Source: a virus. From it: a stretch of DNA of 21,066 nucleotides. Under the pieces are notes generated by a model, which was not told the origin of the DNA, ran no database searches, and saw only the letters and a program-made list of their open reading frames with translations. The stretch covers positions 1 through 21,066 of the IMG/VR virus record IMGVR_UViG_3300017743_000174; one strand, written 5' to 3'. Position numbers and translations under genes: made by a program. Shown here one piece after another: positions 1 through 8,076 of the stretch; positions within the stretch are counted from its first letter, which is position 1; the number at the start of each line of letters is the position of its first letter.

Positions 1-123
1 TACAAGTTGTTCGTATATACTTCTAAATTCTTCTCGCATAACCCAAGGCATATTCTTTTTAGTTCTTGATTTACAATCAAGTCTATATGCTTCGTCTAAA
101 TCTTTTTCTCTGTATAGTATCAT
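1..123 (-). CDS. Small hypothetical protein, N-terminal part only
   Basis: The first 41 codons of a gene that runs off the left edge. It begins MILYREKDLDEAYRLDCKSR and continues with charged, helix-like sequence to ...EEFRSIYEQLV. Its ATG overlaps the TGA of the preceding 1353-residue ejection protein in an ATGA arrangement (positions 120-123). I see no Shine-Dalgarno upstream, so translation probably depends on coupling to that gene. No domain is recognisable. From its place just after the ejection block it could be another late or packaging-associated small protein, but nothing in the sequence shows this. The reading frame is credible because it is open to the edge and tightly coupled. Confidence 0.7.
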   Translation of the reverse strand, partial: MILYREKDLDEAYRLDCKSRTKKNMPWVMREEFRSIYEQLV

Positions 124-587
124 CGTGTAGTATTTATAACTTCTAATTTATTTATAGCATTTACAAAGTCTTCAACTCTGGTAGGAGTTTGTGCTTTCCA
201 TTTAGATTCACCACCTTCTGCACTACCTGTGCTTATTTGTTTTATTGCTTCTTGATAATTTTTTTCTTTTAAAGCTTTAACAGCACTAGGGAATTTATTT
301 TCCCAGTTTACACCTAATTGAAAATTAACACTCCCTAAAGCTTCTATAAATTTACCACTAGAAATACCATATTCTTTTGCTTGTTGTCTTGCAGCTTTAA
401 TGGCTTTTTCTGAATCTGTTTTTAACCAACTATTTATAATATCTTGTTCTATTTTATCACCAACTTTATATTTTTTTCGTTCTTCACTAGTGAGTAAGTG
501 ACCAACTCCTCCGGTTGGTTTATCTAATGTATCTAAATATACTTCATCTCTTAAACCTTCTCTGGCTTTTAAATGTTCTAAAAAGTT
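120..587 (-). other. GH24 (T4-lysozyme-type) domain inside the 1353-residue protein
   Basis: Residues 1199-1353. The N-terminal lobe reads LKAREGLRDEVYLDT followed by DKPTGGVGHLLTSEE, aligning with T4 lysozyme around its catalytic Glu, Asp and Thr. The C-terminal lobe has NFQLGVNWENKFPSAVKAL and KWKAQTPTRVEDF, matching the T4 regions NMVFQMG...FTNSLRML and RWYNQTPNRAKRV. The triad is complete, so an active muramidase is expected. No separate endolysin gene is visible in the window. Confidence 0.88.
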
Positions 588-3500
588 ATTCATGTCAAAC
601 TCGTCACTAGCAAGACCACCAGCATTCATTTGTTTTCTAGCTCTTAATTTATCTAATAATCCACCATTATTAACAAGCACTCTTTCTTCTTCATCTTTCA
701 TAATGCTACCTGCTTGTTCATCATAAGGCACACCTGTCATCTTATCTATTCTTTCATCAGGCTCTTGAGGTACTTGAGGAACATCTGTAACTAAACCACC
801 TTTATCATAGTTTATTCTTTGTTCATTTAAAATATATTTAGATAAAAATTCTTTTCGTGATTTGTCTAGTTCTCTACCTTTTCTTTTAATATTTTTAAAA
901 GATATAGCACCTAGCTCTGAATCTTCTGGTATAGCTGAAGTTAATCCTACAAATGGTAAATTACTAGCAGCCATTTCTCCGATACCTTTTCTATATAAAA
1001 GCATATCTATTACATCTTGAGCTAAAGGACCAGTTGGAGTTTTTAAAGCAACACCTAAATCACCACCACCAATTTTATAATTTTCATACCATCTTCTACC
1101 ATAATCACCTATACCTAAACCTCCCCATCTTTGTACAGCATCTAGTACTATTTCTCTGTTATCTTCAAAATTATCTGAATCAAATAATTCTCCGGGTTTT
1201 AAAGTTTCTAAGTCTTCAAAGTTTTTAGCATCACTACGAATTGTATTAGTAAGTACAGCAGTAGCAGTCATTAACATAGAAGCAGCTAATACTTTAGGAG
1301 CTACAATTTCTGGTTTATCCATTTCATTAACAAATCTTTTTAATACAGTATTATTAAATACAGTAGGATATCCAGCAAACTGAACTAATAATTGTCCTGC
1401 TGGGCTAGAAAACCATAAAGGTCTATTAGCTTCAGCGACACTTGGATTTAAAATAACTTCTTTAGTAAATCTATTAGCTGCTGGAATATATTGTTGAGTA
1501 TAAAAATCATCTTCTTTAGCTAGTTCATCATTAAACTTACCATCTTTATAATATTTTTGATACCAAGTAGTTGCATCTTTATCATCAACTCCTAATTCAT
1601 TAAGTTGGTCAGTTAAGTATTTTTTAGTTCGCTTGTCATTCATACCAAACATACTTAAAGATTTACCTTCAGTTTTATTTAAATGTAACTTTCTAGCATT
1701 TTCTTTAATCATTCGCTTACCAGTAGTAAACGAAGCTAACTGTACAGCAGTAGTCCATTGTTGTAATAAATTAGCTTGAAAGAATCCTTGTGATAATCTT
1801 CTAGCTACACTACCTTCTAATGCTTCACCAGTTAAACTTTCTAATCTTTCCATTACAGATTGTTCTAAAGCTAATCCTGTTTTATATATTTCTGCCCATG
1901 TATCATCATCAACATCTTTTAAACCTTTTGTAGTTTTACCAGTAGTAACTCTATAAGAAGCTCTAGCAGCTTTATTTAAAGTTTTATAAGTTTCTTTACC
2001 TAAAGATTTAACTATATCTTTTATAACAAAAGGAGTATCTTTAACTCCTGTTCTTGATATTAAAATTAATGGTTCAGTTAAACTGGAAATTGTAGCAAAA
2101 GGTAAGTGAGCCATTTGTTGAGAAAGTCTTCCCCATGTAGAAAAGTTTTGTCCTGTTTGACTTTTAAATGTTTTACCATCTAATAGTCCAGTACCGTTAT
2201 CTAAACCAGTAACTTTATTATGCATTACTTTAAGATTTTCTCTAATTGCAAAAGCATCTGCTCTATCCATACCAGCATCCATTAATTCTTTTTCAATAGG
2301 AAGTAAAAATCTTTCATTAAAATCTTGTGCAGTACGACCAAATTTTTTAGTTCTTTCAATAGTCTGAGCAGCACTAACAAGATAATCAGATAAAACATCT
2401 TCAACATTATTATCCATAAATTCAACTAATTCTCTATCAGGAATATTATCAAAGACTCTGTGTTTTAAAAATCCATAACCACCAGTACCTGTTTCATATG
2501 CTGTATCAAATGGAGTGTATTTATACTCAATCATATTATCAACAATATCTGTAGCTTTTAATCTTCTAGCTTCTGGTAAGATTCTATTTTGCATTACTTC
2601 ATCAGAAATATCATCACTAAATATTCTTAATTCTTTTTTAGCTTCTTCAATAAAGTTTTTTCCAAACACTTGCATATCTATTGCTACTGCATCTGGTAAA
2701 ACAATATCTTCTACTTCCATATCACCAACTGTTCCTTTTACCGTTGGTAAATCATTTAAAGGTTCAGCGTGTTTATATTCTTTTTGAGATACTAAATTAA
2801 TTAATTTTTGTCTACCTTCTTTACTAGATATTTTATCAAAAGCAAACTTTCTAGGAAAATAATTTTCTACAAATTGACTAAAAGTAAATAAGTTTTCTTC
2901 TTTACCATCTTCAAAAACTCTTTGTAAAAGTTTTCTAATATCATTAGAAGCTTGTTGTGCGTATTCATTTATAGGTTCACCATTAAGAGTTTTAAGTTTT
3001 GGATTTAAAAGTAAAGCTCTTACTTGATTATTATCAGAAGTTGTTAGTCTTCCCCACCAACCTGTTCTATCTAAATTTTTTAAAGATTTTTTTAAATCAA
3101 AAAGATAATCACCTTGTCTTCTTGCTACACCTAAACCATAAGAATCTTTTCTTACTCCACCTTCACCTCTATTAAAAAATTGAACATCCCAATCGTATCT
3201 AAATCTACGAAGTAATTCTTTTAAAGTTTCAGAAGAACCTGCTAGTTTTACATATCTAGCTGTAGGTTTTTCTGCCATAATTTGTGAAAGAAATTTAATT
3301 GGATTCTTACCAGCTTTAGAACTATCAGATAATGAACTTAAATTTTCATATTGTGTTTGTCCTGCTCTACTCCAACCATCAGTATCCCATCCCGATGTTT
3401 GTTTAATAATATCATCTTCATTACTATACTTAAATAAATTTTTAGCAAACTCAGAGTTAGATAGTTTTGTTATTCCTGCAGTTGCTCCTCCACCTAAAAC

Positions 3501-4181
3501 TGCTCCTAAACCAGATGTAAGAGCTACTTGACTCCAATCTATATCATCACCATAAACATCATAGTCAATAGCTTGATTAAAATAGTCATAACTACCTCCC
3601 CAAACAGAACCTTCTGCTGCTCCATAAATTCCTGCTTTACCTGTTTTAGAAGCCATTAGTTTTTTTATACCAAACTTAGCAGTCTCTGTAGCTGTTTTTG
3701 CAACTGCTGTAGAAGCTCCTCCAGTAACAGGAGCAAACATTAAAGCAATAATGTTAAGTGGGTCAGCAACTATATCAATACTTAAATCTTTAGCTAAACC
3801 CATACGTTCTTTAAAGCCTCTAACTTCTGCATTTTGAAAAGCATTACTTAAGTATGCATAGTCTTCTTTTTGCTCATCAGTCCAGTTACCAGTTTGAAAT
3901 GAACGAACCATAGCTGAACTTAAACTATATTCAGAGTCTCTAAGATATTCAAAAACATTATCGTTACTACCAACACCTTCTAAAAATCTTTCAGCTCTTA
4001 ACTTAAACTCAGGAGTTCTTGCTAGTTGCGACATAGATTTTTTACGAGTTCCTCTTTGTTGTCCTTGTTGAAATGAAGGATTAAAAATATTTGTATTTTT
4101 ATTTTGAGGTATATGAGAAGGTTGAGATTCTTTAGTATTAGAGATACTTGATGTATCATCCATAAAAAACATATCAGGCAT
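120..4181 (-). CDS. Large internal virion (ejection) protein with C-terminal GH24 lysozyme domain, T7 gp16-like
   Basis: At 1353 residues it is close in size to T7 gp16 (about 1318) and sits last in the ejection block, as gp16 does. Residues 1-60 are polar and disordered-looking. A hydrophobic Gly/Ala-rich stretch lies near 133-240 (including DPLNIIALMFAPVTGG), and a second hydrophobic stretch near 920-980 follows the motif PLWFSSPAGQLLVQFAG. Residues 1120-1190 form a linker with three Gly-Gly motifs (DKGGLV, NNGGLL, NAGGLA). Residues 1199-1353 are a T4-lysozyme-type domain with E1208, D1217 and T1223 at the same spacing as the T4 triad E11/D20/T26. T7 gp16 instead carries a lytic transglycosylase at its N-terminus, so the enzyme differs in type and position. 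Its Shine-Dalgarno GAGGAA lies in the last codons of the 757-residue gene. Likely role: delivered into the cell envelope, where it locally opens peptidoglycan during DNA entry. The ejection role is inferred from size, order and hydrophobic segments. Confidence 0.75.
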   Translation of the reverse strand: MPDMFFMDDTSSISNTKESQPSHIPQNKNTNIFNPSFQQGQQRGTRKKSMSQLARTPEFKLRAERFLEGVGSNDNVFEYLRDSEYSLSSAMVRSFQTGNWTDEQKEDYAYLSNAFQNAEVRGFKERMGLAKDLSIDIVADPLNIIALMFAPVTGGASTAVAKTATETAKFGIKKLMASKTGKAGIYGAAEGSVWGGSYDYFNQAIDYDVYGDDIDWSQVALTSGLGAVLGGGATAGITKLSNSEFAKNLFKYSNEDDIIKQTSGWDTDGWSRAGQTQYENLSSLSDSSKAGKNPIKFLSQIMAEKPTARYVKLAGSSETLKELLRRFRYDWDVQFFNRGEGGVRKDSYGLGVARRQGDYLFDLKKSLKNLDRTGWWGRLTTSDNNQVRALLLNPKLKTLNGEPINEYAQQASNDIRKLLQRVFEDGKEENLFTFSQFVENYFPRKFAFDKISSKEGRQKLINLVSQKEYKHAEPLNDLPTVKGTVGDMEVEDIVLPDAVAIDMQVFGKNFIEEAKKELRIFSDDISDEVMQNRILPEARRLKATDIVDNMIEYKYTPFDTAYETGTGGYGFLKHRVFDNIPDRELVEFMDNNVEDVLSDYLVSAAQTIERTKKFGRTAQDFNERFLLPIEKELMDAGMDRADAFAIRENLKVMHNKVTGLDNGTGLLDGKTFKSQTGQNFSTWGRLSQQMAHLPFATISSLTEPLILISRTGVKDTPFVIKDIVKSLGKETYKTLNKAARASYRVTTGKTTKGLKDVDDDTWAEIYKTGLALEQSVMERLESLTGEALEGSVARRLSQGFFQANLLQQWTTAVQLASFTTGKRMIKENARKLHLNKTEGKSLSMFGMNDKRTKKYLTDQLNELGVDDKDATTWYQKYYKDGKFNDELAKEDDFYTQQYIPAANRFTKEVILNPSVAEANRPLWFSSPAGQLLVQFAGYPTVFNNTVLKRFVNEMDKPEIVAPKVLAASMLMTATAVLTNTIRSDAKNFEDLETLKPGELFDSDNFEDNREIVLDAVQRWGGLGIGDYGRRWYENYKIGGGDLGVALKTPTGPLAQDVIDMLLYRKGIGEMAASNLPFVGLTSAIPEDSELGAISFKNIKRKGRELDKSRKEFLSKYILNEQRINYDKGGLVTDVPQVPQEPDERIDKMTGVPYDEQAGSIMKDEEERVLVNNGGLLDKLRARKQMNAGGLASDEFDMNNFLEHLKAREGLRDEVYLDTLDKPTGGVGHLLTSEERKKYKVGDKIEQDIINSWLKTDSEKAIKAARQQAKEYGISSGKFIEALGSVNFQLGVNWENKFPSAVKALKEKNYQEAIKQISTGSAEGGESKWKAQTPTRVEDFVNAINKLEVINTTR

Positions 4182-4184
4182 TAT

Positions 4185-6458
4185 TTATTCCTCGTCTTCT
4201 GTTTTACTTCTTGGATTTACAGATAGTGGAGAGTCTGGACTTAATAAAGAAGCACCTGAACCAATAGCTGTACCACCTGCTAATATTCTTGTAGGTAGTT
4301 TTAAATCTTTAATTACTTTACTACCTGTTTCTTTAACTATATTTGGACCCATTTGTGTATAAGAAATTTTACTAGGAAGACCACCTCCTTTTTGTATTGC
4401 TTTTTCTCCTACTTCTTTAAGAATTTTAGCTTTTCTAGCTTGGAACATTAAATTAGCTCCTCTAAAACCTTGTGCTGCAAGTGCACCTATTCTTGTAATT
4501 CCAGCAGCTATATATGTTTGAGGTGAAGGAACAACCATAAGAGCTAATGCAGCAGCATTTAAACCTAATATAAGGTTTTGTGTAGTATCTAAACCTTTTG
4601 AAACTTCTATTATTTCTTCTCTAACTTCTTCAGGTATATCTTTTATTTCAATAATTTCTTCTGTGACATAATCATCAACTTTTGCTATTCTATAAATTTC
4701 ATTAAGGTCAACTATGTTAGGATTATAAACAGATTCAAAGTTTTTAATGTAGTTTATTTTTTCTTTTTTAGTTAATGAAGTACTAATAATATCAGACTCA
4801 TTAGCTTTTTCCATATTAGAAAATACAACTGATTCTGGTTTTTCAATATTATCATTTAATAAATATTTTAATCTTTCAAAAGCTACAATTTCTTGGTCAC
4901 CTAAATCTGTTACTTTACCTTCTTGAGCTGCTTCCATTAATTTTATTTTTTTATCTAAAGTTGCTGTTACAATTTCTTTAGCTCCAACATCTAATAACTC
5001 ATCATCTTCAAACTGGTCTGCTTTTCTTTCTTGAACATTTTTAAATTTTGTAAAATCATAACCAGCTTTTAAAGATTTATTAAATTCTTCACTAAGACTA
5101 TTTGTTATTATAGTATCAGCTTTTGTACCTTCTAATCTAACATTTTGTAAATAAGCTGTATTAATAATATTAGTCATAGTTAAATCATCTTTATTATTTA
5201 AACCTGTTGAAATATTTTGATAAGCAGCTATGCCAGTAGAATTAATTACTAAATCTTCTAAAGGTTTATATTCTTTACCAAATTCACCTTCTCCTAATCT
5301 ATGACTTAATAGTCTATGAGCTGTAGCATCTAATTCTTCTTCAGTTGATAATCTTAAATTTTCATTTTCAGTTTGAGCATACTCTTCAGAAGCTCTAATT
5401 ACACTTTTTATTTTACCAAAATCATTAGCATATACATTTATTGGTGATGAGTTTTGTTCAGCACCATCAATATTATAAATTTTAAATTTGTTTAATTGTT
5501 TTGCATTAAAATCTAATGTGCCTAATTCATTATTTTCTTTTGTATATTGTAATTCTAAACCTAATGAGTCTGTAACTCCACCAGTTTTAGGAGTTATTTT
5601 CTTTTTAAATGCTTTTATATATTCATCAGCTAATTCTGGTTTTGCACCAAAGACTACATCAGTGTAATACTGTTTAGTAATATTTCCATCTTTAGGTAAT
5701 TTTAAATTATATTTATTAAATACATTATTTTTAAAATTATTTTCTTTTTCTTTTATACGTTGATAAAAAGTTAAAGGTTTTTGTAAAGCTACTTCTAACT
5801 CAGCATCTTCTACAGCTGCTGGATACTCTTTAGACTCTGGAGTTCCTTTCCACCATTTTTTAAGACCATTAACTACATCACCAACAATAGTATCTGGTTG
5901 TGCTTGAATTTTAGTTATTTCTCTAACTAAGTCTTGATTTATTTTTGTACCAAAACTAGCTTTATTAGGAGTAGAAATAAAAGGACTTTCAGCATATCTT
6001 TCTAAAGCAAATATTTCTAATTGTTTTTGATTTTCTTTCCATTTATTAATACTATTTAAAATATCTTTTCTATTAGTTTTAGTATAATCAATTCCTTCTG
6101 CTGTTAATTTTTGCACTAAATCAGAATTTACTAATTTTTTATTTACTAATTCATTTAATAAAAATTCTCTTTCTTCTGGTTTTTGATATCTTTGATAAAG
6201 TTTTCTTTGAGGGTCTGCTGCTGCAAACTCTTCATTAAGTTCTGCAAAAACATTTTGATATTGATTTGTTACTGCATCTTTTTGTCTATTTTTTTCATCA
6301 ACTGTAGCTTGATTATAATTAGCAATATAATTAGGTAAACTTGATAGTATCATTATACCTACATCTTTAGCAGTAATACTTTCTTGTTCTCTTTTTCTAT
6401 TAGCTAATATAGAATTAACTACTTCATTTGTTTGAGCATTTTTAAAAAAATCAGACAT
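4185..6458 (-). CDS. Internal virion (ejection) protein candidate, T7 gp15-like by size and position
   Basis: 757 residues, next to the lysozyme-bearing protein; T7 gp15 is about 747 residues and sits in the same place. Most of it is charged, Lys/Glu/Asn-rich and predicted helical, with no catalytic motif that I recognise. Two hydrophobic stretches lie near the C-terminus, about residues 629-643 (LILGLNAAALALMVV) and 650-664 (TYIAAGITRIGALAA), followed by a basic segment and an acidic tail ending KTEDEE. These could insert into a membrane during ejection. The ATG overlaps the previous stop by one base (TAATG), with AGAGGA as Shine-Dalgarno. Function is inferred from size, order and the neighbouring gp16-like protein; sequence identity to gp15 is not apparent to me. 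Confidence 0.6.
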   Translation of the reverse strand: MSDFFKNAQTNEVVNSILANRKREQESITAKDVGIMILSSLPNYIANYNQATVDEKNRQKDAVTNQYQNVFAELNEEFAAADPQRKLYQRYQKPEEREFLLNELVNKKLVNSDLVQKLTAEGIDYTKTNRKDILNSINKWKENQKQLEIFALERYAESPFISTPNKASFGTKINQDLVREITKIQAQPDTIVGDVVNGLKKWWKGTPESKEYPAAVEDAELEVALQKPLTFYQRIKEKENNFKNNVFNKYNLKLPKDGNITKQYYTDVVFGAKPELADEYIKAFKKKITPKTGGVTDSLGLELQYTKENNELGTLDFNAKQLNKFKIYNIDGAEQNSSPINVYANDFGKIKSVIRASEEYAQTENENLRLSTEEELDATAHRLLSHRLGEGEFGKEYKPLEDLVINSTGIAAYQNISTGLNNKDDLTMTNIINTAYLQNVRLEGTKADTIITNSLSEEFNKSLKAGYDFTKFKNVQERKADQFEDDELLDVGAKEIVTATLDKKIKLMEAAQEGKVTDLGDQEIVAFERLKYLLNDNIEKPESVVFSNMEKANESDIISTSLTKKEKINYIKNFESVYNPNIVDLNEIYRIAKVDDYVTEEIIEIKDIPEEVREEIIEVSKGLDTTQNLILGLNAAALALMVVPSPQTYIAAGITRIGALAAQGFRGANLMFQARKAKILKEVGEKAIQKGGGLPSKISYTQMGPNIVKETGSKVIKDLKLPTRILAGGTAIGSGASLLSPDSPLSVNPRSKTEDEE

Positions 6459-7198
6459 TATATTTTCCTCTCTAGTAAGCTTGGTACTTCAACGCTTTTT
6501 AATTTTTCTCTTAAATTTTCTGGTACAGTTTCTTCTCTAATAGGTTTAGATGTTGCTGTTTGTTTCATTGAATTTATAGCATTACCTAGTTGAAAAGAAG
6601 TTTCTTCACTATCTGATTTAATATTTTCTTCATCTTCTCCTTCACCTAACTCATAATCAATATTAGCTTTTTCACCTATACCCATAACTAAATACATAGT
6701 AGGTTCCATTAATAACATTAATACATCTGGATTATATTTACCTTCGGTAAAATCAGTATATAAGATTGTAGTTGTAATATCAGATACTGTAGCTCCAGCT
6801 TTTAAAGATTTAGCTATAGCAGCAGTAGCTTCTGGTTGTAATAGTCTACCATATAAATCTTCAATAGCATCTTTAGGACTAGAAAACTGTGTTTCTTTTT
6901 CCCAAGGATAAGGACTTTCTGGGCTATTAGTTAAAGATTGTCCGGGTATAGGTGCTTTAGATTGCAACTTAATAAACTCATTAATTTTTTCTTCATCAGC
7001 AATATCAGAAGTATCATCAACTGGAATCTTAGATTCAGGAGCATTAAGGTCTACACCTAACTGTCCTACTAATTCTTCCACACTAAGACCATTAGCTTCT
7101 GCTAGTTTAATTGCATCCATAGTAGCTGTAGTTAAGCTATTAGATTTTAATTTACTAGCATCTGCTAAAACATTTTTTAATTTATTTTCTTCTGACAT
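6458..7198 (-). CDS. Hypothetical virion-region protein, 246 residues
   Basis: An acidic, soluble-looking protein. Residues 1-80 are helical and contain NGLSVEELVGQLGVDL. A middle section, about 105-180, has DLYGRLLQPEATAAIAKSL and PDVLMLLMEPTMYLVMGIG. An acidic stretch (EGEDEENIKSDSEE) precedes a short basic C-terminus. No enzyme motif or transmembrane helix is clear, although the MLLMEPTMYLVMG stretch is hydrophobic. Both ends overlap their neighbours by one base (TAATG), with AGGA as Shine-Dalgarno. Its place between the Ala-rich and gp15-like proteins suggests a structural or ejection role, or a chaperone for its large partners. This is a guess from context. Confidence 0.5.
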   Translation of the reverse strand: MSEENKLKNVLADASKLKSNSLTTATMDAIKLAEANGLSVEELVGQLGVDLNAPESKIPVDDTSDIADEEKINEFIKLQSKAPIPGQSLTNSPESPYPWEKETQFSSPKDAIEDLYGRLLQPEATAAIAKSLKAGATVSDITTTILYTDFTEGKYNPDVLMLLMEPTMYLVMGIGEKANIDYELGEGEDEENIKSDSEETSFQLGNAINSMKQTATSKPIREETVPENLREKLKSVEVPSLLERKI

Positions 7199-7896
7199 TA
7201 AATTATTCCTAATTTTTGAGTAATATTAATTGGTTGAGCACCTACACCATATTCTAAAGGTCTTATAGGAGTTACACCTGCATTAATATCAAATTGTGTT
7301 TGAGTTGGAGTATAACCTATGCCTTGAGTACCTGCAAGAGTTCTATCTTCTTGCATTAATCCAGCCATAGTACCATATTTTTTTTCTTCTGGTGGGTCTT
7401 GTAACTCACTTAAACCATATTGAAAAGCACTAGTACCTAACATAGTAGCTCCTGTGCCACCAGCAACTGTATAAGCTTTTGCAGCTGTACCTGTTAATCC
7501 TAAACTTGTAGCACTAATACCTGTAGTAGCTCCTGCTAAACTAGAAGTTGTTACACCAGCGTTAACAGCTGCTGTTGCATTTACTCCTGCAACTGTTGTT
7601 GGAGTTAAACCAGCTGCTAGTTCTGCACTTGCTGTTGCTAATTGAGTACTTGTTATTCCTTGAGCTGCTGCTATTTGAGAAGCTGTTACAGTTCCTAAAG
7701 ATGCACTTGTAACTCCTGCTGCTTGAGCTGCTATAGCTGCTTCTGCTACAGTTGCAGAAACACCTGCTGAAGTTGCTACACTAGTAACTGTTGCTCCCGG
7801 AGCTGCTGCAGCTGTTAAAGCTGCTGAATTTACTCCAGCTCCAGCTGCTGTTGAAGCTGCTCCACCTGTAGCACCAGAACCCCAATAACCAGCCAT
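7198..7896 (-). CDS. Ala/Thr/Gly-rich virion-region protein, probably longer than its ATG start indicates
   Basis: From the first in-frame ATG the product has 232 residues beginning MAGYWGSGATGG. Most of it, about residues 8-160, is low-complexity Ala/Thr/Val/Gly (for example VATSAGVSATVAEAAIAAQA), with imperfect repeats of the type AxGVTxxSLAxxTA. The last 60 residues are ordinary and contain YGLSELQDPPEEKKYG. The ATG at 7896 is poorly placed, with GGAG only two bases away, and the same frame stays open upstream for 43 more codons coding for a basic then hydrophobic segment (see 7897-8025). The full protein is therefore probably about 275 residues with a membrane-active N-terminus. It may correspond to T7 gp14, the smallest ejection protein, which also has an N-terminal membrane segment. 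That link is an inference from position and architecture only. Confidence 0.6.
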   Translation of the reverse strand: MAGYWGSGATGGAASTAAGAGVNSAALTAAAAPGATVTSVATSAGVSATVAEAAIAAQAAGVTSASLGTVTASQIAAAQGITSTQLATASAELAAGLTPTTVAGVNATAAVNAGVTTSSLAGATTGISATSLGLTGTAAKAYTVAGGTGATMLGTSAFQYGLSELQDPPEEKKYGTMAGLMQEDRTLAGTQGIGYTPTQTQFDINAGVTPIRPLEYGVGAQPINITQKLGII

Positions 7897-8025
7897 AGCT
7901 CCGCCTGTAAAGATTGCTAAGCCTATTAAAGCAGCAACTTTAAACCATTTTTTACTAAAAAGTTTTTTAATACCTTTACCGATTTTTCTAATACCTTTAG
8001 CTACTTTTTTAAATATTTTTTTTAT
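7897..8025 (-). other. In-frame N-terminal extension of the Ala-rich protein, lacking a normal start codon
   Basis: Forty-three open codons lead straight into the ATG at 7896. They encode a Lys-rich amphipathic part (KKIFKKVAKGIRKIGKGIKK) followed by LFSKKWFKV and a hydrophobic segment AALIGLAIFTGGA. This looks like genuine protein: a cationic helix followed by a membrane segment, a layout I recall at the start of other marine phage virion proteins. No ATG, GTG or TTG exists in frame between the upstream stop (8056-8058) and 7896. The most start-like codon is ATA at 8023-8025, one base away from ATG. Alternatives are a lost start codon, frameshifting or slippage in the A8 run at 8016-8023, or a homopolymer error. 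Confidence 0.65.
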
Positions 8026-8038
8026 AAATTTGAAGTCG

Positions 8039-8046
8039 CACCTCCT
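8039..8046 (-). promoter_or_regulatory. Perfect Shine-Dalgarno (AGGAGGTG) without a canonical start codon downstream
   Basis: AGGAGGTG is an eight-base match to the 16S anti-Shine-Dalgarno and one of the strongest ribosome sites in the window. The normal spacing window after it (about 8036-8030) contains no ATG, GTG or TTG. In-frame ATA at 8025 is 15 bases after AGGAGG. The site implies that translation of the Ala-rich protein begins near here rather than at 7896. Confidence 0.7.
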
Positions 8047-8076
8047 GTAAGTTTTTTACCATAAAAATTAAAATTA

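Noticed and set aside
1034-1228. Plus-strand 64-codon open frame.
   Set aside because: Antisense to a well-supported 1353-residue gene, with composition (His/Phe/Leu/Asn-rich) typical of AT-rich shadow frames.
2515-2787. Plus-strand 90-codon open frame with a signal-like hydrophobic start.
   Set aside because: Lies wholly within the minus-strand 1353-residue gene; no ribosome site or conserved motif. The hydrophobic look comes from antisense AT-rich codons.
8009-8030. A/T-rich stretch with poly-A run as a possible terminator between the 715-residue and Ala-rich genes.
   Set aside because: No stable GC hairpin precedes a T run in the transcribed direction, and a strong ribosome site sits just upstream, implying continued expression.
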